A stretch of 31,242 nucleotides of DNA from Zelonia costaricensis (GCA_030849075.1 JASAOO010003238.1:1-31242); one strand, 5' to 3'; numbered from the stretch's first letter, positions 1-9,564 are shown. Numbers and translations are program-made. The notes: a model not told the origin generated them from the letters alone.

Positions 1-1149
1 CAGCGTCCCCGGCGCCTTCGCGTGCGGCGTCAGCGACATCACGTACGTCGCCTGCCGAGTGGTGCGCGAGGGTGTCGTGGGGCTTCCATAGAGCGGTGTT
101 CTCGGGCGTGCTCCGTCTGCGTCGCTGCCGGTGCCCCACGTGTTGGCGCCGCGGGAAGTCGTGAGAGGCGTCGCGGGCGGCGACACACCAACAGCGCCCT
201 CCGCAGAGGCAGGCGCGGGGACTTCGCCGCACTGCAGGTACAGGCCGGACGCCAGCGACTTCAGCCGGTACGTGTCGCGCCCACCGCGCGTCCGCAGCGC
301 GCCGCCGCGGCTCGCATCCGCACCCTCTACGATGAACATCGACAGGTAGCTCACCTCCTCCTTCGACGCAGCGTACCACGCCACAGCCGGCTCGCCGCCC
401 TCCCCCGCGCCGCCGCCATCCGCCAGCCGCGAGTCCGGCGTCCGCAGCACGCACTGCGCCTTCGCGGGGTCGGCCAGCACGTACTTGTGCTCCTCCGTGT
501 GCAGCAGCGTCACGCAGTCGCCGCACCGCAGCGGCGGCGCACTCGTCGTCGTGTCGCCGTCGTAGAGGCACATCGAGAAGCCCTGCAGCCCGTCGCCCAC
601 GCTCACCTCCAGGAAGTGGCTCTCCGCCGCCTCCTCGTCCACCCCGGCCGCAACGTTCAGGTACCGCTCGCCGTCCGCCGCCTGCAGCAGCACCGGGTCG
701 CCATCAGCAACGGGCTCGCCCTCCACGCGCAGCCGGTAGCGCGGCATGATGCGCCACCGGTCCACCTTCAGCACGCTCTTCCCCCGCTTCTCCAGCATCA
801 CACGCAGGTTGCCCTTCATGCCGGCCGCGTGCCGCTCGCGGTGGTAGCTCAGCGGCTGCTGGTGCGTGTAGTGCAGCAGCCGGATCGTCTGTCCGTACTT
901 CACCACATCCCCACCGGGCAGCTTCTTCGCACTCGCCTCGACGGGGTCGCCGTGCTGCAGGAGAAAGGCAGTCTGCTCGTAGCGGAGCGGGTGCTCTGGT
1001 GTGTCGCTCTGCACACCCACCGGGGCCTCCGCGGAGAAGGTGGCCACGACGTAGCCGTCCAGCGACTGCTTGTGGAGGTTGATGAGGGAGCCGTAGCGCA
1101 GTGGCTGGGCCGGAACTCCGCTGGCCCCTTTCGCATTAGAAGGCAGCAT
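1..1149 (-). CDS. Inositol 1,4,5-trisphosphate receptor-like calcium channel, N-terminal part (cut by window edge)
   Basis: An open minus-strand frame of 383 codons starts at the ATG at 1149 and runs off the window. An in-frame TAG lies 12 codons upstream of that ATG, which fixes the start. The protein follows the IP3-receptor N-terminus. Residues about 17-205 match the first beta-trefoil (suppressor) domain, with LRYGSLINL at 17-25, DVVKYGQTIRLLH at 81-93 and RWRIMPRYRLR at 131-141. Residues about 206-383 match the second, MIR-type trefoil of the ligand-binding core, with LRCGDCVTLLH at 207-217, LRT at 235-237 and YRLKSLASGLYLQCGE near 310-325. R236-T237 align with the Arg-Thr of the mammalian IP3-contact loop, but the following TGR is replaced by PDSR. 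In the family such channels release stored calcium; the T. brucei homologue is reported in acidocalcisomes. The armadillo part and channel pore would lie beyond the window. A ryanodine-receptor-like or other MIR protein is less likely because the order and spacing fit IP3R. Confidence 0.85.
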   Translation of the reverse strand, partial: MLPSNAKGASGVPAQPLRYGSLINLHKQSLDGYVVATFSAEAPVGVQSDTPEHPLRYEQTAFLLQHGDPVEASAKKLPGGDVVKYGQTIRLLHYTHQQPLSYHRERHAAGMKGNLRVMLEKRGKSVLKVDRWRIMPRYRLRVEGEPVADGDPVLLQAADGERYLNVAAGVDEEAAESHFLEVSVGDGLQGFSMCLYDGDTTTSAPPLRCGDCVTLLHTEEHKYVLADPAKAQCVLRTPDSRLADGGGAGEGGEPAVAWYAASKEEVSYLSMFIVEGADASRGGALRTRGGRDTYRLKSLASGLYLQCGEVPAPASAEGAVGVSPPATPLTTSRGANTWGTGSDADGARPRTPLYGSPTTPSRTTRQATYVMSLTPHAKAPGTL

Positions 1150-2237
1150 GTGTGCTCTAGTGGGGGTGGGGGAGGGGGGGTTGCTATCGAAGGCGTGGCG
1201 GTTGCGGCGCGTTTGGAGTGCGCCGGTTGTGGTGATGGAGTTGAAGAGGAGGGCCGGAACGGGGGGCGCGGGGGGAGGGAGACGTCGGGGCGCCGATGAA
1301 GCGAGCGTGCACACTCGCGTAGCGTCGATGTACGCCCCTTCAGACGATCTCTACGAGAGGACCCCGGCGGGGTATTGTTAGTGTGATGAATCGAGAACCC
1401 CGGGGTAGGGGGTGATGGAGTTGGCAAACACGGAATCAGAAGTAGAACTGGTGGTCAGGTGATTGAGTTAGGGGAAGATAAAAGTTGAAGTCGAGCTCGG
1501 CTCTTTTCGCTGTGCTGTCCGGGGGTGAAGAGGGGAGTGGTTGTGCTGCTGCAGTCGGTCCCGGGAATGATGGGGCCGTGACGCAGTGGGGATGGAGGGG
1601 AGTGGGGTGGTGGGGCAGACGAGGGTGCAGTGGGGCGCTGCAGCTCTACACACACCACAAAGGCAGGCACAACACGGTGGTTGCAGCGATACGGAGCGGC
1701 GGGGGGAAAGGCAGCAAGAGAGAGGGAGAGAGAGAAGACGCGAGGCGTACGCAGGAGGAGCTAAACAAGCAGGATCGATGCGGGACGGCTGTGGCAGGTC
1801 GCAGACACACCCACACGCGCACACGAGGATGATCAAGAAAAGACACGATGAAGAAAGCGGGCAAATAATAAAAGTGCTGCGGTGCGTCGGCGGCGATGCC
1901 GCGCTGCGCAGAGCGCGAGGAGCGGAGGGAGAAGGCTGGAAGAGGGAGGAGGGAGGAGGAGGAGGGGGGTGCGAGCCGTCACAACACGTCCGCTGCAGTG
2001 ACGTAGCGGGAAGATAGAGCAGGGAGGGGGTGCAGCCTGTAAAGCAAGCGAATGGAAGAGATACCACAGGGGGGGAGCACGAGGCAGGCGGCCACCGTGC
2101 GCGTTGCCGTATCGATCGCAAGAGAGAGAGGGGGAAAGGCAATATCGGTCCAGTAGCGTAGTCGCGGTTGTGTGCGCACTACACGGCACAAGAGGCGTGC
2201 CTCTGCGTGCTCGAATGCGTCAGAGAAAAACTGAGTA

Positions 2238-2270
2238 TGTGTGTGTGTGTGTGTGTGTGTATGTGTGTGT
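2238..2270. repeat. TG dinucleotide microsatellite
   Basis: An almost pure TG run, interrupted once by A at 2261, in the spacer left of the PSMD9-like gene. Such runs recur in almost every spacer of this window. Confidence 0.95.
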
Positions 2271-2489
2271 TGTTGTTTCTAAGGCTCTATGCGTGTAAAC
2301 TGTATCGGAGAGAACACTGCCGTTACGGTCCGCGACACGACGCGACGTACATTAGCAGGCCGGCACATGTGTGTATGTGCGTGTGTGGGTGTGTGGATGA
2401 AGCGTGAAGCCAGACGCGGTGAAGGGCATCGTTGGGACGAGATAGGGAAGACGGGGTCACGCACATAGATAGGAAGGGGGAGGGGAGGC

Positions 2490-3000
2490 AGAAGCTTAAC
2501 GGTGCCCAGGCAACCACGCCGGAACGCACGGACCGGCGCGGCCCGTCATGACCCCCGCTGTGAGTTCCTTCGTGCAGGCCACAGAGAACAGGACCCTGGC
2601 ACACAGATGGGCGTCTGAGTAGCCCGTGAGTGCCCCTCTTCCACCGCCCTCCGCGAAGGGCACTGCGAAAGCGCAAGCGCTGCGGCACGCCAGAAAATGC
2701 CCCCCGCAACTGCCCTCACGTGCGTGCCGTGGCGAACGCATCGACTTCTGAGTTGCCGTGACCTACAGCTTTGTTGCCCGATGAGCGCAAGACCGAGCGC
2801 TAAGAAATTCGTGTGTGTGTGCGTGTGTGCGTGCGCCAGCTGGTGCACCCTTGTGCGGCCGGTTCGCGGCACACCATCACCCGCTGCGCCTTGCATGCTT
2901 GGCAGCGCCTCACGCCACGCGGCGGTCGCTAGGCAGCGGTGCGCCATCCGAAGCCCTGTGACGACGTCCGCGTGCGAGGCGCCCATCAAAAACAGAATGG
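2490..3000 (-). mobile_element. Candidate degenerate SIDER-like retroposon in the 3' UTR region of the PSMD9-like gene
   Basis: This 0.5-kb block, just downstream of the PSMD9-like stop, has a mixed base composition that differs sharply from the homopurine spacer to its left. It contains no gene. The minus-strand stretch around 2575-2640 (CCATCTGTGTGCCAGGGTCC and neighbours) resembles my recollection of Leishmania SIDER-type short interspersed degenerate retroposons, which often sit in 3' UTRs and influence mRNA stability. I could not compare it with a consensus, and no clear poly-A tail or target-site duplication was found. A TG tract at about 2811-2830 lies inside. It could equally be an ordinary conserved UTR. 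Confidence 0.35.
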
Positions 3001-3022
3001 ATGGGCTAACAACCGCGCAGCC

Positions 3023-3790
3023 TCACTGTCCCTGGCCAGCGCTGTCGATGCGGTCGAGTGCGCAGCCGAGCAGGCCCGGCCCCGACCACCGCTGCGGCAC
3101 CAGCACCAGCTCCGATGGGTCCTCGTCCAACTCACCGGGCTTGCGCACCCACACCGACACAGGCGCCCCCTCGTTCGTCGCCGTCTCCTGCGCCAGCGCC
3201 GCCAGCCCCGAGGCCGCCAGCTCCGCCGCCGTCACACTGCCGAACTGAAGCACCCGCATGCCCTCACACAGACCCGCCTCCGCGGCTGGGCTGCCCGCCT
3301 CCACCCGAGCCACCGCCAGGCACGCCGGCAGCCGCGCCACACGCCGCACCTCAGCCAGGCGTCGCCCACGCGCCTCGGCTGCTGCCTGACGCTGCCGACG
3401 TGCCGCGGCGTCCTGCACCATCTGCAGCTCCGCGGCCTCGCGCGTCTGCCCGTGCAGAGCAGCCAGCAGCGCGTGCAACCGCTCTCCAATCGCGCGCAAG
3501 TCATTGCGGGTGGCGTCCGCCGTCTGCCGTGCCGTCCGCACCGCGTACAGGTCGCAGTCATCGCGCGGGAAGCCCTCCGCGTCTAGCAGCTTCCCACGCA
3601 GCCCTACCGGGGTCGACGCGAGGTACTGCAGCGCATCGGTCAACCTCGCCTCCAGCTCGGTCTTCTGTGTGTCCAGCCGACGCAGCTCCTCGCGCAGCGC
3701 GGCGCCGTCCATATCCGCGATGTCCGACCCGCCGGCGCCGACTCGGAAGTCCTCCACCTCCACGATGTCGTTGATACTCGGCCCCTCCAT
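3023..3790 (-). CDS. PSMD9: PSMD9/Nas2-like 26S proteasome assembly chaperone (PDZ domain)
   Basis: A 255-residue protein, close to the length of human PSMD9 (223). It starts at the ATG at 3790 and ends in TGA. Residues about 30-125 form the helical N-terminal domain, with the family stretch LDAEGFPRDDCDLYAVRTAR at 69-88, very like the human protein. Residues about 130-150 are an Arg/Ala-rich linker. Residues about 155-236 form the PDZ domain, with SPAAEAGL at 167-174 and FGSVTAAEL at 183-191. The C-terminal signature RWSGPGLLGC at 234-243 is diagnostic of PSMD9/Nas2. In yeast and mammals this chaperone binds the proteasomal ATPase Rpt5 and guides base assembly, then leaves; I infer the same role here. 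The start is supported by a good splice acceptor 52 bases upstream. The open frame continues upstream into pyrimidine-rich leader, which is not counted. Confidence 0.92.
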   Translation of the reverse strand: MEGPSINDIVEVEDFRVGAGGSDIADMDGAALREELRRLDTQKTELEARLTDALQYLASTPVGLRGKLLDAEGFPRDDCDLYAVRTARQTADATRNDLRAIGERLHALLAALHGQTREAAELQMVQDAAARRQRQAAAEARGRRLAEVRRVARLPACLAVARVEAGSPAAEAGLCEGMRVLQFGSVTAAELAASGLAALAQETATNEGAPVSVWVRKPGELDEDPSELVLVPQRWSGPGLLGCALDRIDSAGQGQ

Positions 3791-4561
3791 GGCGAGGGAG
3801 TGAGATGCGATGGAGCGGGCGGCGACGAAGAGCACGCAGACGCTGCGGTGTGAGAGAAGAGTGCAGTGACACACACGTGTAGATGTATGTTTGCGCCTGT
3901 GTGCGTTGTGGGGGGATGGAGGATGGAGGAGAAGCGCCGATGGGTTTGATGGGGCCGGACGAGTGGGTGCCGAGGAGATGCGCAGATGGTGGAGGGGGGG
4001 GTGGAGAGAGGAGGTGAGGCGTCGGCCCATTCGAGGAAGGAGGTCAAGAGACAACAAGATGCGCGTGAAGGAGGCAGAGGGGGAGCGGGGTCGGGGAGGG
4101 GGGGGGCGGCGCGGCAGCTGCGTGCTGAAAGAGGGCGGCGCACCTGCGTCTACATTACTTGACAGAGGCGGTAGGGAAAGAGGCGGGGGGGGGGGGGGGA
4201 CGCGGGGAGCAGGTGCTCTGAGGCAGCTGCAATCTCAGCTCCGTCGGCGCCTACCCAAACGGCTGTCAACGGCCCTGCACAGGTAGGCAAGAAGGCAAGG
4301 GAGGAGGCCGGCAGCCACGTGCTGAAACTGCTTGTATGAGTGTGTGAGTGTGTGTGGGCGGTTTGTGTGTGGGTGTGGCTGCAGGCAGCCGGGCGCTGCG
4401 TGTGCTGGCCGTCGTGTGCAAAGTCAAAACGCAGAGAGAGACTACGTCCATGAGACGGTGCAGCACACGGTCGGGAAAGGATGTACAAGCGAGTGCTGCG
4501 GGCCCCAGGGCCCTTCCACCCCACCCCGCCACCCCCGCCTGCCGTCGGCTTCGCGGCAAGA
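3791..4561. other. Intergenic spacer between the PSMD9-like and kinase genes
   Basis: Plus strand is purine-rich, including a run of 15 G at 4185-4199. Apart from the acceptor site near 3843 I see no gene or RNA. Part of it must be the kinase 3' UTR. Confidence 0.6.
3843..3866 (-). promoter_or_regulatory. Putative trans-splice acceptor for the PSMD9-like gene
   Basis: On the minus strand a pyrimidine-rich stretch (CTCTTCTCTCACACC) is followed by GCAG, with the AG at 3843-3844. It is the first AG upstream of the ATG at 3790 and gives a leader of about 52 bases after the spliced leader. This is inferred from pattern only. Confidence 0.6.
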
Positions 4562-6331
4562 TCACGACAGGCCGCGGCCGCTCTCCGCCGTGGCGCTGTA
4601 CATGTTCTTCAGCACCGTACCGCACAGGGACTTCATGCGGTGCGCCTGCTTCGCCTCCGCCTCGCCCAGTGCGCGGGTGTAGGGGAGGTGGTGGTAGTAG
4701 AGGAATACGTCCCGCACGGTGTTCAGCGTCGTGGTCTCGAAGCAGCGCACCCGCTCCGGCGCCAGCGCCTCCGGCCCGAGGCCCAGCAGGTGCAGCGTCT
4801 CCGTAAGCGGGTCGCCGCACGCCGCAGCGGCCGCCATGCGCACCTCCACCGGCACGGACCCCGGCTGCGGCTGCGGCAACGGCACCACGCTCGGCCCACC
4901 CAACGCCGCCGCGGCAGCAGCCGCAGCAGCCGCAGCAGCAGCCACGGCGCTCGCCCCACCCGCGGCGCTGGGCAGCAGCAGCGACGGGTGCACATGCCGA
5001 GTAGTGGGCACCGGCGCGGCCACGCCGCCGCCCGCCTCCCCCACGCCGTGCGTGGCGTCCATCCCCGGCACGCCGCCGCCGCCCAGTGCACCGGCAGCGG
5101 CAGCTGACGCGCCCGTCGACGCAGCTCCACCACCGAGAAGCAGCGTGCGGCCGCACCCGCTCAGCGCATCGAGCGGCACATCCTCGAGGTGCAGCAGCGG
5201 GAGCAACACCAGCCGCCCACCGAGGGGGGCGGCCCCGCCGCCGGCCCCGCCCACCGCTGCCGACCCGGTCACACCGCTCACACCGGCACCCGCGGCACCA
5301 CCTGCACTCACCCCGCCACCGCCGCCACCGCCAGCCCCGCCGCCATCGCTGCGCTCGGACGAGGCCCTCGTGACGATCGTCATGGCCGACGCGTTGCTGT
5401 CGCTGTCCCGCCCCGCATCGCGCTCGTCCATCGTGCGGCGGCGCACGAGCAACTGCTCCACAACCGCGGCCATGTCGGACCGGGTGCCGACCGCCGCCGG
5501 GGCCACGAACGGGTCCATCAACATGGTCGCGGCGGACGGGCGCAGCTCCTTGTCCTTCGTGAGGAGCCGCCGCACAAAGGAGTGCATCGCGGGCGACCAC
5601 CGCTCCTTTGCCTGCAGGGTCGGCGCGTCGTTGAGCGGGATGAAGAACACAGCGCGGGCGATGTGCATGCCGAGGTGCGGCGGCTGCCCCTCCGCTATCT
5701 CGATGGCTGTGATGCCCAGCGACCACATATCCGCGCGGCTGTCGTAGTCCTTCTCCGTCAGCGCCTCCGGTGCCATCCAGAGCGCCGTGCCGATGAAGGA
5801 GTTGCGCCTCGACAAGGTGTGCTTCAGCTCCGTGCTCACCCCAAAGTCCGCGAGCTTCACCTGCCCATCGCGGGTGAGCAGCACGTTGCTGCCCTTCACG
5901 TCGCGGTGGATGATGTGCCGCTCGTGGAGGTAGCGCAGCCCGAGCAGCGTCTCGCGGCAGACGTACCCGATGAGGGGCTCGGAGAGGGGGCGGCGCAGCA
6001 GGTCGTAGACGGTGTCCACCGACCCGCCCTCGCAGTACTCCATCACGATCCACAGCACACCCTGGGACTGGTACGTGCCGTGGAAGCGCACGACGTTGGG
6101 GTGCGAGCAGCCCTGCAGGATCTCGACCTCCTTCACAATCGCGTCGAGGTCCTCCTTGTCCGTGTCGCTCAGCGGCACCTGCTTCACCGCCACGACATCA
6201 CCGGTCACGCGGTTGCGGGCCTTGAGCACAACGCCGAAGTTGCCGACGCCCACGCTCTCGAGAATCTCAAAGAGATCCTTCGGGTCCTCCTCCCGCACAC
6301 GTATCCGATCCAGCGCAAAAGGCTTCATCAT
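4562..6331 (-). CDS. STE20-family serine/threonine protein kinase
   Basis: A 589-residue protein starting at the double ATG (6331/6328). Residues about 20-276 are a complete kinase domain with every catalytic element: glycine loop GVGNFG at 28-33, VAVK with K50, helix-C E68, HRDVKGSN at 142-149, DFG at 162-164, and GTALWMAPE at 181-189, the STE20-type activation segment. Residues about 320-500 are low-complexity Gly/Ala, including a Gly run and an Ala tract encoded near 4905-4955. Residues about 505-589 are less repetitive and may form a small helical C-terminal domain that I do not recognise. It is expected to be active and to phosphorylate Ser/Thr, probably in a signalling cascade; its substrates cannot be read from sequence. 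GCK/MST-type kinases are the closest class. The frame is open for about 200 further codons upstream, but that part begins at GTG and looks like leader. Confidence 0.93.
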   Translation of the reverse strand: MMKPFALDRIRVREEDPKDLFEILESVGVGNFGVVLKARNRVTGDVVAVKQVPLSDTDKEDLDAIVKEVEILQGCSHPNVVRFHGTYQSQGVLWIVMEYCEGGSVDTVYDLLRRPLSEPLIGYVCRETLLGLRYLHERHIIHRDVKGSNVLLTRDGQVKLADFGVSTELKHTLSRRNSFIGTALWMAPEALTEKDYDSRADMWSLGITAIEIAEGQPPHLGMHIARAVFFIPLNDAPTLQAKERWSPAMHSFVRRLLTKDKELRPSAATMLMDPFVAPAAVGTRSDMAAVVEQLLVRRRTMDERDAGRDSDSNASAMTIVTRASSERSDGGGAGGGGGGGVSAGGAAGAGVSGVTGSAAVGGAGGGAAPLGGRLVLLPLLHLEDVPLDALSGCGRTLLLGGGAASTGASAAAAGALGGGGVPGMDATHGVGEAGGGVAAPVPTTRHVHPSLLLPSAAGGASAVAAAAAAAAAAAAALGGPSVVPLPQPQPGSVPVEVRMAAAAACGDPLTETLHLLGLGPEALAPERVRCFETTTLNTVRDVFLYYHHLPYTRALGEAEAKQAHRMKSLCGTVLKNMYSATAESGRGLS

Positions 6332-7088
6332 CGTGACGACGCCCACACAAGGTGGGTGGCGTGGCTGGGGGACCGGGGGGGGTGCGAGACTCGCGGCTGC
6401 GCGAAGTGGAGCGGGAGGGTGCAGGAGACAGCCCGGAGCTGACGGCGGCAGTAGTCTACAAAGGCTCGCCGACGGTTTGGCGGGCACAAAGGGGAGAGGC
6501 ACGCGGGCACCTAGCGCTCCTGAATGTGCGTCAGTGCCTCTGTGATGAGCTACGCGGAGGCCGTAGGAAGTGTTCTTGTCTGACAGTGTGTGTGTGTAGC
6601 GTGCTGCGGTGTAGACGAGGAGAAGAAGCGCCGACGCGGACTGGGCTGAGTCGCGAACGGCACTTCGCACGCGCAAGGCGCTTCTTGTGCTGCCCTGACG
6701 CGATGCGTGAAGAAGGCGAAGCGCGAGAGAGAAGAGAGTTGACCAAAGTCCAAGAAAGAGCCGCACACAAAAGAGTGAGACAACGCGATTCTGCTGAAGC
6801 ACCTCCCGAGGAAATAGAGCTTCAAGCATAGATTCACAGATGCGTGCAGCCAGACACATACGCATGCCGCTGAGTGAGTGTGCGCGGGCGGCGGGGAGCA
6901 GACGCGGAGACACGCACACACACACACACACAACGCGCACTGTCCTCCGTCAATTCCTTTCGTTTGTGGGTGAATTTACACGTCACCGCGCTGAGCCAAC
7001 AGGGTGCGAAGAGGGCATCCCCGTCTGTTGCGCTCGCGGTGTATTACGGCAAATGCGTGCACGTGTCCTGCTGAGGCGTGCGTTGCTG
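6332..7088. other. Intergenic spacer between the kinase and TRM5 genes
   Basis: No gene seen. On the minus strand the first AG upstream of the kinase ATG is at 6365-6366 after a C-rich stretch and is a possible acceptor. An AC run lies at about 6913-6931. The remainder holds the TRM5 3' UTR and kinase 5' leader. Confidence 0.55.
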
Positions 7089-9056
7089 TCAGTGAGCGTC
7101 CCGGCTCTGCAGGCCGGACGTGGCCTCCTTAAGTGCTTCCGTCTTTAGCTTCTTCGAGGCTGGCGCAGCCTCCGTGGCGGACGCTCCCGCACCCACCGTG
7201 CACGGCGCCTCGGCGCGCTCCTGCGACGCAAACAGGTTCGCCCAGAACGCGGGTGGCAGAGTGAAGCTCACGCACATCATTCGCTTGGTAGGCGCCACAT
7301 CACGCACCATAAGCGCCTCCTCGACGCTCTCAGCGGCCAAGGAGTAGCCAAGGTGCGCCTCGACTTGCCGCACGGCATCTGCGCAGAGGTCCTCTGCCGC
7401 AGAGAAGCAGTAGACGTGAAAGAGGGTGCGGCGATCCACGCTCTCGGGCGCCACGGTTGCGGGCAAGCTGCTCCACCGCGCATTGCGTGCCCCCACGGCT
7501 GCGCCGGCCTTGCACGGCTGGAAGACGTCCAGGAACTCGACCGCGATGGCGGGGAGGTTCATCGTGACATGGCGTCGACCCGTGCACGCCGGGCCCTGCG
7601 ACGCTGCCGCCCGCGTAATGCTGTCGAACAGCACCGTGTTCAAGAAGTCGCGACCGTCCATGTTGTACACGTGCAGAAGACTCGTGGGAATGTGGTTCAA
7701 CTCGCCGTTCACCTTCATGTACTGCGCGGCCACTGGGTTGAGGTCATTCGCGAAGACCTGCACTCCGTTTTTGGCCGCCGGCACCGCGAACGGGCCGACG
7801 CCGGCCATCACGTCGAACAGCACATCGCCACGGCGCATCCGCTCCACCAGCCGGGTGTGCTCGAAGCTGAGGCGCGAGTTCCAGTACACGCGGTTGTAGG
7901 GCACGCGAAAGGTGCACCCGTGCTGACGCACGGTGGCGGTCAAGAGACGGTTCAGCCGCGCATCGTCTGCGGCAACGCTGCCGTTGCCCGACGCCGCCGC
8001 CTCGGCCTCTAGCGCGATGATGTGCCGCTCCGCCTGCGTCGTCACCCCCTCCGCGGCGCCGCTGCTGGGCACCTCGCCGCTCGGGCGGGGTCGCTCGGCG
8101 ATGATGTCCATCTTGAACTCCCGGAAGACGCTGCTGATGGCGTCGACCTTGTTCACCACAACGCTCACCGTTTCGTTGCAGTCCAGTATGACCTGCCCAA
8201 TCACATCAGCGTGCGGCAGGTGCGCGGCAGAGAGGTTGACGTGCGCGATGTGCCCCACCTGCTCGAAGCCGCTCAGTGCGACCAAGTCGGCCTCCTCGCG
8301 GACGGGCAGCACCATGGCCAGCAGCTCCGGCATCGTGTAGTTGCGATAGCCCAGGCTCACCGTGTGGGTCGTGAAGGCGACCTCGATCGGGGACGAGTGG
8401 CCGACGCGTCTCTTCGATGCAGAAGCGCCATCAGCGCCGCTGCCACTGGTGCCGCCGCCGGCTGTGAGTCTGTCGTGCAGATGCTGCAGCAGATCGGCTG
8501 CCCGGCGCGACAGCACGTTGTGCTGCACCGCAGCGTCCATCTGTGCCCGCACGTCCTCGTCTCGCGCGCCGACACCGAGCACCCAGACAGGCATCGCGGG
8601 TGCCGCGGAGGCGGTCGACGACACAGGCGGCGGCAGCGTTGCTGGTGACGCGCCAAAGTCGGCGGGGCGGAGCACCTCGGGATCGAGCAAGCACAGCTTA
8701 CAGGGACCCTTCAGGTACGCCGGCGGCGTCGATGCTGTTGCGGCTGTGGTCGTGCCAGCGCTGCTGTCCGCCCCTGCGCCAGCGGACGGCGTGTGGTACG
8801 TTGCGGTCACCGCCGCGCGCGCCGTGTCGGCCACCTCCTCCGCCTCGTTGGCTGTGGAGCTGTGTGAGGGGGCGGCCACCACGTCGAGCACGTTGCGGAT
8901 ATTCCGCTGGTGATAGAGCCTGCCGCGCAGCACGCCCAGCACGGCACCCGACGCGGTCAGCGGGCGGTACAGGAGTGCGGCCAGCTCAAGTGTGGATGCG
9001 ACCTTGACGCGGTACCGCTCCGGCCCCGCGTTGGAGCAGTCTGACTTGGAGGCCAT
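7089..9056 (-). CDS. TRM5: tRNA (guanine37-N1)-methyltransferase TRM5 (Met-10+ family)
   Basis: A 655-residue protein from the ATG at 9056. The C-terminal half is a Rossmann-type methyltransferase. The S-adenosylmethionine loop [15 protein letters not shown] is at 414-428, NDLNP at 437-441, MDGRDFL at 466-472 and the [14 protein letters not shown] motif at 499-512, all in the TRM5 order. The family motif [11 protein letters not shown] at 390-400 precedes them. The middle region (about 225-345) matches the TRM5 D2 domain, with [12 protein letters not shown] at 264-275. The N-terminal 200 residues carry a Ser/Ala/Thr-rich insertion (about 60-160), and a basic KKLK stretch lies at 635-638. TRM5 makes m1G at position 37 of tRNAs, which prevents frameshifting. 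The T. brucei enzyme is reported to act in nucleus and mitochondrion; no clear mitochondrial presequence is visible here. A longer N-terminus is unlikely, because the upstream extension starts at TTG. Confidence 0.95.
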   Translation of the reverse strand: MASKSDCSNAGPERYRVKVASTLELAALLYRPLTASGAVLGVLRGRLYHQRNIRNVLDVVAAPSHSSTANEAEEVADTARAAVTATYHTPSAGAGADSSAGTTTAATASTPPAYLKGPCKLCLLDPEVLRPADFGASPATLPPPVSSTASAAPAMPVWVLGVGARDEDVRAQMDAAVQHNVLSRRAADLLQHLHDRLTAGGGTSGSGADGASASKRRVGHSSPIEVAFTTHTVSLGYRNYTMPELLAMVLPVREEADLVALSGFEQVGHIAHVNLSAAHLPHADVIGQVILDCNETVSVVVNKVDAISSVFREFKMDIIAERPRPSGEVPSSGAAEGVTTQAERHIIALEAEAAASGNGSVAADDARLNRLLTATVRQHGCTFRVPYNRVYWNSRLSFEHTRLVERMRRGDVLFDVMAGVGPFAVPAAKNGVQVFANDLNPVAAQYMKVNGELNHIPTSLLHVYNMDGRDFLNTVLFDSITRAAASQGPACTGRRHVTMNLPAIAVEFLDVFQPCKAGAAVGARNARWSSLPATVAPESVDRRTLFHVYCFSAAEDLCADAVRQVEAHLGYSLAAESVEEALMVRDVAPTKRMMCVSFTLPPAFWANLFASQERAEAPCTVGAGASATEAAPASKKLKTEALKEATSGLQSRDAH

Positions 9057-9076
9057 GCGGAGTGGACGGTTGGTTT

Positions 9077-9121
9077 CTTGCGAAGCGACTGGAGAGCGTA
9101 GCGAAAGGGGGGGCTCGTTTG
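9077..9121 (-). promoter_or_regulatory. Putative trans-splice acceptor region for TRM5
   Basis: On the minus strand a C/T-rich stretch leads to CTCTCCAG (AG at 9089-9090) and then a second AG at 9077-9078. Both lie within 35 bases of the TRM5 ATG, and the first fits the usual pattern better. Confidence 0.4.
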
Positions 9122-9198
9122 TGTGTGTGTGTGTATGTGAAGCTGGTTTGCGTCGACATCCCAGTCGCAATGCCAACAGCGTTATGTGTTTGGGTCAG

Positions 9199-9563
9199 GA
9201 AGAGTTCGGGATACGAGCAGGCAGGGGATTGAGAGCTGGTGCGGTGCTTCAGCACATCAACGCATCATCGAGGGAGACGTAGGGACGCCCCCGGCCGCCG
9301 AGCCGAAGGACAAGATGGAGGTGCGCCCATCGACGACGAGCGACCAGCATCCATCTGCTTCTCCACCCCCACCCCCTTCTCTCCTCACCTGCGGCAGGTG
9401 CTGTGGAAGTGGCGGCGCTGTCTCACGAGTGCGCAGCGTGGGGGTTGGGGAGGGGCGCGTCCTTCGCCGCAGCAGCCCCGCTCCTGGGCGGCGGCCCTAC
9501 GAAGCTGGGCCCTTAAGCGAGGAGGTGGAGACGCAACGGTACCACGCGCCATCGACCAAATTT
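9199..9563. repeat. Tandem direct repeat, copy 1
   Basis: 365 bases beginning GAAGAGTTCGGGATACGAGC and ending CGACCAAATTT directly before the undetermined base at 9564. It matches copy 2 with about nine substitutions and one single-base indel (near 9288). No coding potential is evident. It lies upstream of TRM5, within the long spacer. Confidence 0.95.
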
Positions 9564-9564
9564 N
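9564..9564. other. Undetermined base (n) at the repeat junction
   Basis: The only ambiguous base in the window sits exactly between the two repeat copies. It most likely marks an assembly join or gap of unknown true length, so the copy number of the array may be under-represented. Confidence 0.9.

Larger units (their letters stand above)
1150..3022. other. Intergenic spacer between the IP3R-like and PSMD9-like genes
   Basis: I see no credible gene here. The right part should hold the 3' UTR of the PSMD9-like mRNA and the left part the 5' UTR of the IP3R-like mRNA. From 1150 to about 2480 the plus strand is strongly purine-rich with G runs, so the sense strand is C/T-rich. TG microsatellites lie at 2238-2270 and about 2811-2830. 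The block at about 2490-3000 has a mixed composition unlike its flanks and is listed separately. Open frames here are low-complexity Ser/Pro/Leu or Cys/Val strings without domain character. Confidence 0.6.

Noticed and set aside
22..1299. Plus-strand open frame of 425 codons at the left end
   Set aside because: Arg/His/Ala-rich shadow of the IP3R-like frame, which shows real family conservation on the minus strand.
4266..6053. Minus-strand 595-codon open frame overlapping the kinase in another frame
   Set aside because: Arg/Gly/Ala-rich out-of-frame reading of the kinase gene. High GC content keeps all frames open.
5189..6442. Plus-strand open frame of 417 codons over the kinase gene
   Set aside because: Antisense shadow of the complete kinase domain, with no recognisable protein features.
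6332..6940. N-terminal extension of the kinase by about 200 codons
   Set aside because: It begins at GTG, which eukaryotes rarely use, and reads through spacer-type sequence. The double ATG at 6331 directly precedes the conserved kinase part.
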